Below, piece by piece: positions 11,601 through 22,260 of a DNA stretch of 64,000 nucleotides. How positions within the stretch are numbered: position 1 is the first letter of the stretch; the number at the start of each line of letters is the position of its first letter. The position numbers were made by a program, and so were the translations under genes. The DNA is from Cryptomeria japonica (Eukaryota > Streptophyta > Pinopsida > Cupressales > Cupressaceae). The notes below the pieces were generated by a model that did no database searches, was not told the origin of the DNA, and saw nothing but the letters and a program-made list of their open reading frames with translations. The DNA lies in contig NC_081409.1 of NCBI RefSeq assembly GCF_030272615.1, positions 646,936,468-647,000,467 on the forward strand, written 5' to 3'.

Positions 11601-11814
11601 TATCCTATCCTAGGGTCTATACTTGAGTGACTCCTCTTGAGTAGTTTCCTAATTGGCAACATATGTTCTATCACAGAATTGTCAATCCTAGCCCTATTTG
11701 TTATCCTAGTCTTCCCTAGAGGACCTGCTTGAGTGTATCCTCTCATCAGCTTATCTAATCGATAGCGTATGTTCATCACAGAACTGCCAATTTGACCTAG
11801 AAGACACAAATTCA

Positions 11815-12105
11815 CATTTTTTGGACACAAACGTGCTTGCCTGACATAAACGCGCTTGAAGACTGCATAAATGTGCCTGTTTTACACAGACGCGCCTGAA
11901 ACACACAGACATGCCTATGCTCTGTACAGACGCACCTGGGTGACACAGACGTGCCTTTTTGGTATAAACGTGCCTACACATCACAGACGCGACTGCATTT
12001 TGCACAGACGCCTTTTCTCACATAGACACGCCTGGCACAAACACAGACGTGCCTAGCAAGCACAGACGCACCTGGCACCAACGCAGATGTGCCTGGATAT
12101 TTTTG
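11815..12105 (-). repeat. CRCGTCTGTG-like motif array, copy 3 (inverted)
   Basis: About fourteen copies of CACAGACGYGCCTG on the plus strand, i.e. CAGGCRCGTCTGTG on the minus strand, at about 20-bp spacing. This is the same core as in the gag leader arrays but reversed, so it lies upstream of the antisense gene in the orientation that the other arrays have upstream of gag. Confidence 0.75.
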
Positions 12106-12604
12106 ACATTTTTTTGGACCCTATTCTAAGTGCATTAATTACCCTATCTAGCATGCATTAATGACAACAATAAATGCATCAAAGTACGAGGAGGTTTTGT
12201 GGTACTTGTCGGCTCTCCTGCCTCTGCTAGCCTCTGGAATCGGCGAACGCGGTCGAATCTCTGAACTAAGGCCATCACTGCTAACTGCTGCTGCTCTTTT
12301 TTTTCGCTTTGCACTATACTCTCGTGGATGTGTGGATGACAATGAGGATGTATTTTCCCCTGTGGTCTATCTTATAGACTACCCTAGCCCTCATTTCCCA
12401 AGTCAATCTTCATTATCCTGTGACTCTGTCACTTTATCCGGTCAATCCATTCTAGCCTATCTTTCTTATCGAGAGATTGTCTGTGATCTTTTTCGACATT
12501 TTCACCCAATCTCTCGAGGGGGCATATCATTCGAATCTTGGGGCAACTCTGTATCAGTTCATCTTATCTTCTTTAAAACAACGCGACAAGCCGCATTGTC
12601 TCAA
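12106..12604 (+). other. Gypsy-A 3' untranslated segment
   Basis: Non-coding stretch between the inverted motif array and the polypurine tract. It includes TCTCGAGGGGGCATATC at about 12511, a purine-rich string that could be a second tract. A 163-codon open frame (12161-12652) runs through it into the LTR, but it shows no domain and no coding-like composition. Confidence 0.5.
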
Positions 12605-12616
12605 AGAGGGGCAAAA
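12605..12616 (+). other. Gypsy-A polypurine tract
   Basis: AGAGGGGCAAAA lies directly before the TGTA that opens the 3' LTR. This is the expected site and composition for priming of plus-strand DNA synthesis. Confidence 0.75.
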
Positions 12617-13325
12617 TGTAAACACCTAAAATTGTCCAGTCTAATTAAATAAATACTTTATTTATTTAATTAATTCATTTATCCTCTTCTAGCCTTATTT
12701 CTTATTTAAATAAATACTTTTATTTATTTAAATTATCCTTTTCCTAAATTAAATAAATATCTTATTTATTTAATTGATCCCACTTCTATTAATTATATAA
12801 ATCTTTATTTATTTAATTAATTCATTAACCTTTTCTACCCATGACACATGTCATTCATCTCTTAATTCCTACACTACCTACCCCTTTCATTATTTTATTA
12901 TTTATTTTACCTACCCTCTAATCATAGCTGACCTCCTTTTACACCTCTCAATCTTATCCCTCCATTTCATATAGTGTCTTCTATATAAGGAGATGCTTTC
13001 TTCATTATCAAACCCTAATCAATTTATGCACTTGACTAGACTATGATCCTACTTGCAACCACATTCCGTTCTTTGTTGAGCTCTTGTGCACATAAAATCT
13101 GAGAGCAAATATATCAAGCAAGATCAATGGAGATAAGAAGAATGGAGATCCAAACCCTATTGGACATGTGATGGTATAATCTTTGTGATTTCATTTGATT
13201 TACATTGTCTTAGGTAATCTTCATATGTTATGGTGGATCCTTGTTGTTGTTATGATAGGGTTTTGTGGTTGAATTCATTTAGCCTTTCAATATCGTTATT
13301 ATTGTATCCATTTTCACCATATACA
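12617..13325 (+). repeat. Gypsy-A 3' LTR
   Basis: 709 bp, TGTAAACA to CCATATACA, matching 442-1203 closely except for scattered substitutions and one missing AT palindrome unit. The TATA motif lies at 12982-12990. It is followed by CGAGG, the 3' copy of the target duplication. Confidence 0.9.
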
Positions 13326-15180
13326 CGAGGTGCATAGCTTCATCCCATATTCTGATCTCAAGTTATAATCAGTTGTTTGTCAATTTTTCACTACATAATT
13401 TAATCAATTTCCTTTCCATTTCAAACAAGAAAGAGGGGATCAACTTAATATTCCCAATTCATTTAGAATTCAATCTACCTTCTTCATGTGGAGAGATTAA
13501 ATCTAGTGAATTATCCTCTCCTCTTCCTCATCTAACATGGTGAAAAGTGTTTGAAGGGTAATCAATAGTGAAACTCTCATCTCTCTTTGAGGGAAAGGGT
13601 AGTTTCCTTCTTGATCTATCATTCACTATTTTTCCACCATTACATTTTGGTGAACCCGAAGTGTTGCATGTTTTCTTTGGAAAAAAATTGCATATTTTTC
13701 ATTTACAAGTTTCAATTTTCTACAAACTTAGTGGTTAAATAATTAAAAACCCTAGTTTTTAATTAAAATTGAACTTGTGATTTGTAAAAATTGCTTGTGG
13801 TTATCTTAGATATAAAATTGTTTTGATTGTCAAATTCAATTTCCTCATTGCCTTGTTCAATTTGCAATTAAAATTTCCAAAATTAAGAGGTTACTTGTCA
13901 AAATCCTAATTTTCAAAAATCATCTTGAACTTGTGCAAAAATTGGATTTCAATTTAATTTTTAGATTTCTGATTGTTCTCAGATTTGTCTGTAATACTAC
14001 AATTCAAAATTTCAATTTCCCCCCTTTTTCCGAAAATTCAAATTTCAAAATTAAGTGGTTAGGTCATCAAACCCTAATTTCTAAACTTAATTGGATTTTG
14101 TGTGAATTTCAAATCAATTTCATTTACATTCAAATTTCTAAACATTTTCCAAGGTGTCCCTATCCATTAGGTTTAACCCTTTTCAAAATTGCAATTCAAT
14201 TCCTCTTTTTCTTCAAAACCCTAATAGGGTCCTATTTTCACATTTGCGTCTTCATTTCACCCATCTAGAGATCGTAAAATTTGCCAATTTTTTGGGGTTA
14301 GCTTTAAAATTATCGTAATATCCATCCCTAAAAATTTTGAAAAAAATTGGTCGAACCATGTGCATTCCCACCATGGTCCTCGACTTTTTTCCTGAAATTT
14401 TGGGAGACTGTATTTAATAGCCTAAATCTAGAAGATTAGCTAATTTTATCGATTTTTTATCCTTCTAGAAACATAAATACCTTTAAAATTCAACATTTCA
14501 AATTTCAAGAATCTTTTTAAAATTAAGAGTTTAATTATAGTCTCGCCCTAATTTTAAAATTAAGTGGTATTCCCTTAGCCCTAATTTTAAAATTCCAATT
14601 TTCTTTTATTTTTAGAAATTGTGTCATTCCCTTCTGCCAACAAAGTTCAAATTGTGTAATCATTATTTTCTTAAATTTTGCACTAACCAATCATATAAAA
14701 AGTACAATACAATCTTTATAAAAGGAGAATATGTAACCCTAAAGTTGTGCAACCCTAAAGAAACCCTAAAGGGATAAAGTGCATTTAATAATTAGAATAA
14801 AAGGTACATTCCTAATAGACTAATCATATAAAATGAGTTATTTTCAAAAAGCAAGATTTTCAAAAATCAAAGAGAAATATCATAAATATCCAAGATATTA
14901 TTTCCATGTTGAAAAATTAGGAGGATATTAGGCAACTAAATATTAAAAGAAGAAGATATTATCCTCGTATGAGAATATAATTAAAAAATTAAATAAATAA
15001 ATATATTATTTTAATTTTTATGGCATAATTATCTAATTGAATAATTTAAATAAACTATTATATAGGTTATTAAAAATGAATCTTTAATTAAATAATTAAA
15101 ATAATTTAATTAAAGGGGATAAATCAAAATTAATTAAATAATTTATATTATTTAACTAATATAAAAAGGGATCATTAACA
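13326..15180 (+). mobile_element. Older Gypsy-like element: LTR end, primer site and AT-rich leader
   Basis: 13326-13644 reads as the 3' part of an LTR ending ACCATTACA. It is followed by TTTTGGTGAACCCGAAGTG, with a primer-binding TGG at 13648-13650. The same TACA-TTTTGG layout occurs in Gypsy-A, so both belong to one broad group. 13664-15180 is AT-rich leader with many AATTTCAAAATT-like strings and no supported ORF. Gypsy-A landed inside the LTR, and the LINE starts where the leader stops. The rest of this element is not visible. Confidence 0.55.
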
Positions 15181-15218
15181 ACTTCATTTAACTTGGATCT
15201 GGATGGAAGGTTAGTGGG

Positions 15219-17015
15219 ATGGAAGGCAGATGGTTCCAGGATTCAAATTTGAGTGGGAATTCTGGATTGGCATCACGACAGCATGCAGGAGATGATTCAG
15301 AGATTCCTACTGAAGGAGGAGGTTCAGATGGTAAGGACCTCGATGATCCCATGATCTTGGGGGACCCAAGGGGAGGAACAACACCACGTGAAGAGCAATT
15401 AGCAATAGAGAGCGGGAAAGGGTAGGTTCAAACTTAAAAAATAGAAGATGACAACTCAGAAGGAGCCCAAGGACAACAAACGACTGGTGTTTCAGAGAAC
15501 ACGGTGGAAGGTAAATATCACCCGGAAAAGGTTCTTTTGTCAATGGACCCTAAAGGGGGTCCCAATGTATAGACATGTAAGTGGTCCTTATTGTTTGGGG
15601 TCAAGCCCAAAGGTAAGTCCTCATTGCCTCTTGTTAAAAACTCCTCGAATGTGTCTTAGGGCAAGTGTTCTATCGTTGTTCCTGACCAAATCATTGATCA
15701 AAAGATCGCTAGAATGGAAAACACTTTGATTGGTTATTTCTTTGGATCTAGACCTAACATAGAAATAGTTCATGGATTTGTCAAAAGAAAGTGGAACCTG
15801 AAAGGTCAGGTTGATGTGGTAGCAATGAACAAAGGTCATCTATCCTTCTCCTTTTCTTGTGATGAGGATAGAAGAAACATTCTATGTAGTGGGTCTTGGG
15901 CAATAGACAAATACATCATGTACATCTAGAAGTGGTACCCTAATGTAGTGAAAGGAAATAATTTTTTGGCCCAAGTCCCAGTGTGGGTCAAACTCCCTAG
16001 GCTCCCAATGGAATTTTGGGAGGAAGACATTTTTACAAGAATTGCCAATACCTTTGGGGAGCTTATCGACATTGATCAGATCATGGCCTCTAGAAGAAGG
16101 TTGATCTATGCAAGGATCTATGTTGGAGTTGGACCCGATACGAACTTGCCAGATGAAATAGAGATAGAATCAAAACTGGGGAAGTGGAAGCAAAATATTG
16201 TTTATGAAACAATCCCCTTCGCTTGTTTTCATAGTAAAAAAGTTGAACACAGGGCTAAAAAATGTCCATCTATAGAGGATAAACCCCATATCCAAACTAA
16301 GGTCTGGAAAAAAGTGGACAAGCCACTAAAAGCTCAGGATTCCAATGATCCTAATTAGGACAAGTAGTCCTAGATAGTAAGGGTGGAAGAAGAAATCACC
16401 AGTGAAGTGGGTAATGAACCAAAGATTCAAATGTTGGAACAGGGTGTTAAGGACTCAATACACAAAGAAAAAGACAACTCTCAGCAAGAGGATCAGAAAG
16501 AGGACAAGATAGAGGTAGAGAAAGTAGATAAACAACCCACAGATAATAAAAAGGAAGGAGATAACTTCAACCTTGTCTCAAAATCTCAAGATCAAAATAA
16601 AGAAATAGACTGGTTCCAAGAGGCCCAACTTGATACCATTTTGGGCCACGGGCTATCAGAAATCTCATTAACCACCCCAGCAAAGGGAAAGCTAGCCTAT
16701 TCAGAGGAACAAGATCCAAAATGGGGAGATGAAGAGGACATAAAAAAGGAACTAGGGAAGAATGAATCAAAGCAGGAGGACGAAGAAGTAACAGAGGATA
16801 AAAGAAAGAACAAGCAAAAGAAAAAGAATAACAATAACCCAGTAAATAGTACACTGACTAGAAACACCAGAAGTAGGCTTGGTGATGTGGGAGTGCAACA
16901 CACTTCTCTAGGAAGACACTTAAATGCCAAAAAAAGAACATTGGAAACAAGCAGGAACTTAGCAGATGGTACCCAAAGAACCATCTTTGAGGCAGGTATT
17001 TCTAAAAATCCATGA
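15219..17015 (+). pseudogene. LINE ORF1 (DUF4283 RNA-binding, gag-like)
   Basis: Begins near an ATG at 15219 with a Gly/Asp-rich N-terminus and frame breaks before 15660. From about 15665 the DUF4283 core is clear: PDQIIDQKIARMENTLIGYF, then VHGFVKRKWNLKGQVDVVAM, then APVWVKLPRLPMEFW-like text. A TAG at 15927 interrupts it (CAG to TAG). A degenerate knuckle (ACFHSKKVEHRAKKCP) follows at about 16220-16270; its second Cys reads Ser. Three stops between 16356 and 16375 separate a highly charged Glu/Lys-rich C-terminus (16383-17015). The final TGA (17013-17015) overlaps the ORF2 start as ATGA. ORF1 proteins of this kind bind the LINE RNA. Confidence 0.8.
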
Positions 17016-20000
17016 AAATCATCTCCTCGAATATTAGGGGACTTAATAGTCCTCACAAACATAATTTAGTTAGAAATATGATTAGAGACAAAAACCCTGA
17101 CATTTTTTTGATTCAAGAAACTAAGATGGTGAAAGATAAAGTTGAAAGTTTGAATATTTTCAAAAACGGAGGAGTCAGCAGATGTAGTTTAGAAGGTGCC
17201 TCGGGAGGAATTGTTACATTCTGCAACAAAAACAATATAGAAGGAGAGGTGTTAATTCAGGACAACAATCTAGCCTGTATTAGATTTAAGCACATTAAGA
17301 ATTGCACTATGTGGGTCCTAACTAATGTTTATGCTCCTAACACTAAGACTAGACAAAGTGAGATGTGGAGATATCTTACTGGGCTGAGAAGAAGGTTTGC
17401 TGAGGACAGCTGGATAATTATGGGAGATTTCAACACTCCATTGAAGGAAAATGAGAAAAAGGGAGGGATTAATGCTAATCTGGATAGCAGATTGGACCTA
17501 ATGGACTATATAAACAATAATGCCATTCATGATCTGGAGTTGCAAGGAGTCAAATACACCTAGAATAATCAAAGAAGTGGTGAGAATTTGATTCAGGTTA
17601 GACTGGATAGAGCTCTTCTTTCCTTATATTGGTTTAATCTTCATGAATTCTCTTTATCTTCTCATATAAGGGCAGGATCAGATCATTACCCTATAACCTT
17701 AACAGTTGAAGTAAAAAATAGAAGGAGACATTTCCCTTATAGATTTGAAAAAATGAAGACTAGACACCCGGATCTGGAAAGTAAGATTAAGGACTGGTGG
17801 CAGGTCAGTATTGAAGGCAATGCCATGTATAAAGTGGCCAAAAAGCTGAAGAATGTTAAAGATAATGTCAAGAAGTGGAATAAGGATTGCTTTGGGAACA
17901 TCTTTACCTCAAAAGCAACAACCCTCTTAGAACTCAAGGAAATCTAGGATGAGATATAGCACAATGGTTATACCTATATGTCTAGGAACACTGAAGATGC
18001 TATTCTGATGAGATATCATGAAATAATAGCTAAAGAGGAAACCTACTGGAAACAAAGATCGAGAAATGTTTGGTTAAAGGAGGGGGATAGGAACACTAAA
18101 TACTTCCATATGTCTACCCTTAGACATAAGGCCATAAATATAATTGTACAGATTAAAGTGAATGGCAGATATGTTGAAGATGATGATTCCATGAGCAAGG
18201 TTGCTATGGATTTTTTCTCTAATTTACTTGCTAAGGATCAGAATTTGAATATACAGGCCCAAAGGGAACTTCTGGACAGTATACCTACCATTCTAGGGGA
18301 AGATCACAATGATCATTTAACTACCATTCCCTCCCATGATGAAATTCTAACAACTGTTAAGTCCTTTGAGGGTAGCAAAGCCCCAGGTCTGGACGGCTTT
18401 CCCATGTTCTTCTTCCAAATGTACTGGCATATTATTGGTGATGATGTTACTAGAGATGTGAAAGAGTTTTTTGGTGCTAGAAATTTTTTGAAAGAAGTTA
18501 ATGGTACTTTTATAGCTCTTATACCCAAAAAGATGGGGGCAGATTCAATGGATCTTTTCAGACCTATAAGCTTATGCAACTCTCTCTACAAGATTATCTC
18601 TAAGGTCCTTACCTCTAGAATTCTCAAATTGCTTCCTTCCATTATATCGCCTCAACAAAGTGGTTTTGTCCTGGGAAGGCAAATTCTGGACTCTATCATC
18701 TCTATTCATGAAAACATCCATTCTCTTGCCTTTTCTAAAAAAGAAGGTTTTTTTCTGAAACTTGACCTTTCTAAAGCCTATGATAGAGTGGATTGGGATT
18801 TTATGGTGGATTTTCTTTCTGCTTTTGGTTTTAATCCTAGGAGTGTTGGCCTTATCAGGCAACTTGTTTCTTCGGCTACTTTCTCTATGTTAATGAATGG
18901 CTCCCCCTCTCCTTTCTTTAAAGCCTCAAGAGGTCTCAGGCAGGGGGACCCCCTATCTCTAGTGATCTTTATCATCATGGCGGAATGTTTGGGGAGACAT
19001 ATTGGAAAACTGGTTGAGAAAAGGGAGTTTTGTGGTTTGAATCCTTCTTCGACAGATCAAATATGCTCTCATTAGCAGTTTGTTGATGATTCTATAATAA
19101 TGGGAAAAGCCATTGTGAAGGATGCTAGAAGACTAAAAAAGGCTTTGGATAGCTATGGAGAGGCTACTGGTCAGCTTATAAACTAGTCTAAATGCTTTGT
19201 TTATTTTATCAATACCCTAGAGAGAAGGATGATTAAAATCAGTAACATTCTAGGTGGTCAAATTGGTAGCTTGCCTGCCTCCTATTTGGGGCTCCCTTTA
19301 GATCAAGATCCTCTGGATACCTTTCTGGGGAGCCTTGGTGGATAAATTCCATAAAAAGCTATCTGGATGGAAGGGATATCTACTTAGTCAAGCAGGTAAG
19401 GTTCAAATGCTAAAAACCACTCTTCAAAGTATCCCTCTCTATGCCATTAGTCGGTTTAGGATTCCTACTAAGTATGTTGAGGCCATTGAAAAAATATAGA
19501 GATCCTTTTTATGGACATGGGTTGATGAGAAGAAGAGAATGAACTTAATTGCCTGGGAGAAGGTCTGTAAGCCTATGAATAAAGGCAGTCTGGGCCTTAG
19601 AAGAATAAGAGACATAAATGAATACCTTATGGCCAAGAAGATTTGGTGACGATATAGAAATCAAGGAGAGTGGAAAAAAATATGGGACAACAAATATAAA
19701 AGCCAATGTCCAAATCTTCAAAGTTTCCTCAAAGCGGAGATTATCCCAATTGGATCCAATATTTGGAAAAATATCTCTAGGACTAGAGACTTAATTATCA
19801 AAGGTACAAAATGGAAGTTGGGGAAAGGCAATCTTATTCAGTTCTCGGAGGACCCTTGGCTTTTGGGGATCCCTTTAAATGAAAACCCCGAGTGAAACAG
19901 ATATCAGAACCAATGCAAGGAAAGATTTGGAACCAGGGTGGAGGATTATTGGAAAGATGGACAGTGGAAAGACTTATCTCAAGTGGATCAGTCTTTGGGT

Positions 20001-21206
20001 AGTTTGAACAAAGTCATGAACTCAATGGTGAGGATTGAAGAAGAAGATCAGTTAATTTGGAAACTCATAGCTAGTGGTGCTTTTACTGTGGCATCTCTTT
20101 ATCATCAACAGTACAATAACTTGGAAAGTCCTTGCTGGGCTAAAGCTTGGGTGAAAGGCCTTACCCCCAAGATCAACATTTTCTTTTGGATAGCCCTCCA
20201 AGAAAAAATTCTCACTACAAAGAATATAAGAAAAAGAGGTATCAACATACCAAGTTTTTGTACACTCTGTAAGCAAAATGAGGAGACAATAAATCATATG
20301 CTCTTTCATTGCCCCTTCTCAGCTGATGTTTAGGGAAGTTGTCTGGATCAATTCAATATCAGTTGGAGCTTCCCCAACTTGATTTAGGAGATTTGTAAGT
20401 CATGGCATCATCCTTCAAAAAATAGAACCACTACCTTACTACGGAGAATTGCTTTACCACACATGTGCTGGGGTATATGGAAAGAGAGAAATGATAGAAT
20501 TTTCAGAGAAAAGAATACTAAGGCTAACATTGTGTTTGAAAAAATAAGAATAAGCATAGTGGAAAATATGAATATTATAGGTGGTATTGATAATCCTAAC
20601 ACTAAAGATGATCAATTTGTCTATAAAAAATGGAGATTAAAAGCTCTAGAGAGTATCCAGAGTAACCCTAGAAAGAGAGTGATATGGACTAGTCCACCTA
20701 GGGGATGGATGAAAATCAATTTTGATGGGGCCTCCAAGGGAAACCTGGGGTTTGCAGGATGTGGAGTGGTCCTAAGAGATGAATGGAGAATATGTAAAAT
20801 CATAAAATGTATTCCTATAGGAAAATAGACCAACCATGTTGCCAAAGCCATGGCGGCTTATCATAGGATTATCCTTACCAAAGAAGCCAAATGCACTAAA
20901 GTTTGGTGTGAAGGAGGCTCCTTAAACATTATCAATTGTTTAAATATGAAATTCCTACCTTCATGGTCAATTAGTAATGCTATTAAAGCAAATAGGAAAA
21001 TCAATGAAGAGTTTGAAATGTGTGTTTTTACACATGTTTATAGGGAGGCCAACTCTTGCACTGATTGGGCAGCCAACCTAGCTTGCCAATCGGGAGACAT
21101 CATCACTAGTTATGGTGAAATGGAGATTGCAAGTGAAATGAAATCCTTGCTCAATCAGGACCGAAGCTATACAAGGCAACGTGGTACTTTTAATCATTAT
21201 TTCTAA
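17012..21206 (+). pseudogene. LINE ORF2 (endonuclease, reverse transcriptase, RNase H)
   Basis: Starts MKIISSNIRGLNSP at an ATG overlapping the ORF1 stop. Endonuclease 17012-17700 has IQETK, IMGDFN and AGSDHYP. RT about 18000-19250 has KAPGLDGFP, ISLCNSLYKIISKVL, LDLSKAYDRVDW, GLRQGDPLS and the catalytic FVDD (about 19079-19090). A zinc-binding RVT domain at 20100-20330 has KAWVKGLTPKINIFFW and CTLC with a downstream HxxxHC. RNase H at 20680-21190 has INFDGASKGN, later YREANSCTDW. Stops at 17561, 17945, 19073, 19184, 19498, 20332, 20385 and 20826 are all CAG or TGG derived. In RNase H the usual Glu in AEAMAA is Lys, and the Asp in an EGDSLN-type motif is Gly, so that activity would be lost too. 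Confidence 0.85.
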
Positions 21207-22260
21207 TGACCTTTCTGCCTTTTTCTATGCAGGGCTTGCTTGAAGATAATGAGCTATTAAATAGGTGTCATATCATAATTATTTGGCATGGATTATGGGC
21301 ACTCTTACAGAATAACCACAGAAACCAGAGGAAAAGTTATCAAAATGAGAGAAGGCATTGCAAGGAAGGTATTGGAAAAATGGGAGGAAACAAGAAGAGA
21401 TTTGAAACTGCTTCCTACTCTAAATGGAGAAAGAAGGAAGAAGTCTGGAGTATCCTTCAGTAGGGGGGTCTCAATGTTTTCATGGAACAACTGAATAGGA
21501 AGGACCCCACAATTACCAGCTACTAATTACCAGCTACTTCATCAAGAAATGGAAAAATGGAAAAGTTATGATTGGATCACATATGATGAATGTAGATGAA
21601 GAGGTTATTGCTGAGGCCATAGGGATGACTACCGAGGGTGTGAAATTTTACAGGGACATAGGGATATCAGATAAAGCTATAGACAAGTTTCCTGTTATGG
21701 ATGGTGAGAGAAGAAAGATGATCAAAATTGACAACTCCTACCACTCCTTGAAGAGAATTTGCAAGCCATAGAGGTTTGTCTTATTTGCTTCTATTGAATA
21801 TATTATCTTAGATGGTCGGTTTACTAGGGCTTATGGGCATCACTTCATCCTTCTTAACCATTTCTGTCATGGAGAAAGAGTTAGCCTTCCCTATTACCTA
21901 GCCTGTTCAATGGATCATACTATAAAGGAGATCCAGAAGGACGCTAAAGGCGATCATGCCCTCCATAGTTGTTGTTAATGGCTGACAAATAATCCCTAAT
22001 GTTGTAACAAACACAAAACTGAGTAGGAAATCTAATTATAGACTTACAATTTCTATTTGAAGCTAATTTAGTAGGTCCAAGGTTCCCAAAATATCTTGGC
22101 CTTCTCAATATGAGCTGTTGTCAAAAAATTTAGAACTTGAAGTCGTATGGAATTCACCCTTCATAACTACTAAAAAATGTTGAGTACCAAGGTGTGTAAT
22201 GCCTTGGTCCAAGGACAGGGGTACCGTAGCCACACTGGTCCCTAAAAATCAAATCCAGAT
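21207..22260 (+). pseudogene. Unclassified ORF downstream of LINE RNase H
   Basis: Coding-like text runs on after ORF2. In one frame: GGLNVFMEQLNRKDPTITSY, a 14-bp tandem duplication (AATTACCAGCTACT twice, about 21507-21534) that shifts the frame, then FIKKWKNGKV, EEVIAEAIGMTTEGVKFYRD, ICKP, TAG at 21769 (TGG to TAG), RFVLFASIEYIILDGRFTRA, YGHHFILLNHFCHGERVSLP, and SMDHTIKEI. Weak, stop-interrupted text in the same register continues to about 22260. I do not recognise a named family. Balanced hydrophobic and charged residues and C-to-T type stops argue that it was once translated. It could be a third LINE ORF, a captured gene or the tail of another element. Confidence 0.5.

Larger units (their letters stand above)
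442..13325 (+). mobile_element. Gypsy-A: non-autonomous Tat-like LTR retrotransposon
   Basis: Two LTRs (442-1203 and 12617-13325) begin TGTA and end TACA, and are flanked by CCAGG (437-441) and CGAGG (13326-13330), a 5-bp target duplication with one change. A primer-binding site follows the left LTR and a purine tract precedes the right one. The 11.4-kb interior holds gag, retropepsin and an integrase C-terminus in sense, then a plant mobile domain gene in antisense. RT, RNase H and the integrase core are absent, so the copy could not have moved without help. An accessory antisense ORF between pol and the 3' LTR, and this gag type, point to the Tat branch of Ty3/Gypsy (family knowledge; lineage not computed). 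Confidence 0.9.
15190..21206 (+). mobile_element. L1-like LINE, two ORFs, decayed
   Basis: Gene order is ORF1 (DUF4283 and a knuckle remnant) then ORF2 (endonuclease, RT, zinc-binding domain, RNase H), as in plant L1 elements. The 5' boundary is placed where the AT-rich leader gives way to GC-richer text. I could not find a target duplication or a clear poly(A) tail. An additional coding-like frame follows RNase H and may belong to the same element (listed separately). Confidence 0.85.

Noticed and set aside
11354-11626. 90-codon ORF with repeated ITKC-like text
   Set aside because: It is a translation of the TTCATCACAAAGTG array, not a protein gene.
1305-12105. Motif arrays as a CRISPR array
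   Set aside because: Units are about 10-14 bases, degenerate and irregularly spaced, with no constant-length unique spacers and no cas genes, in a plant context.
12161-12652. 163-codon ORF before the Gypsy-A 3' LTR
   Set aside because: It runs through the polypurine tract into the LTR, which is non-coding, and it shows no domain or conserved composition.
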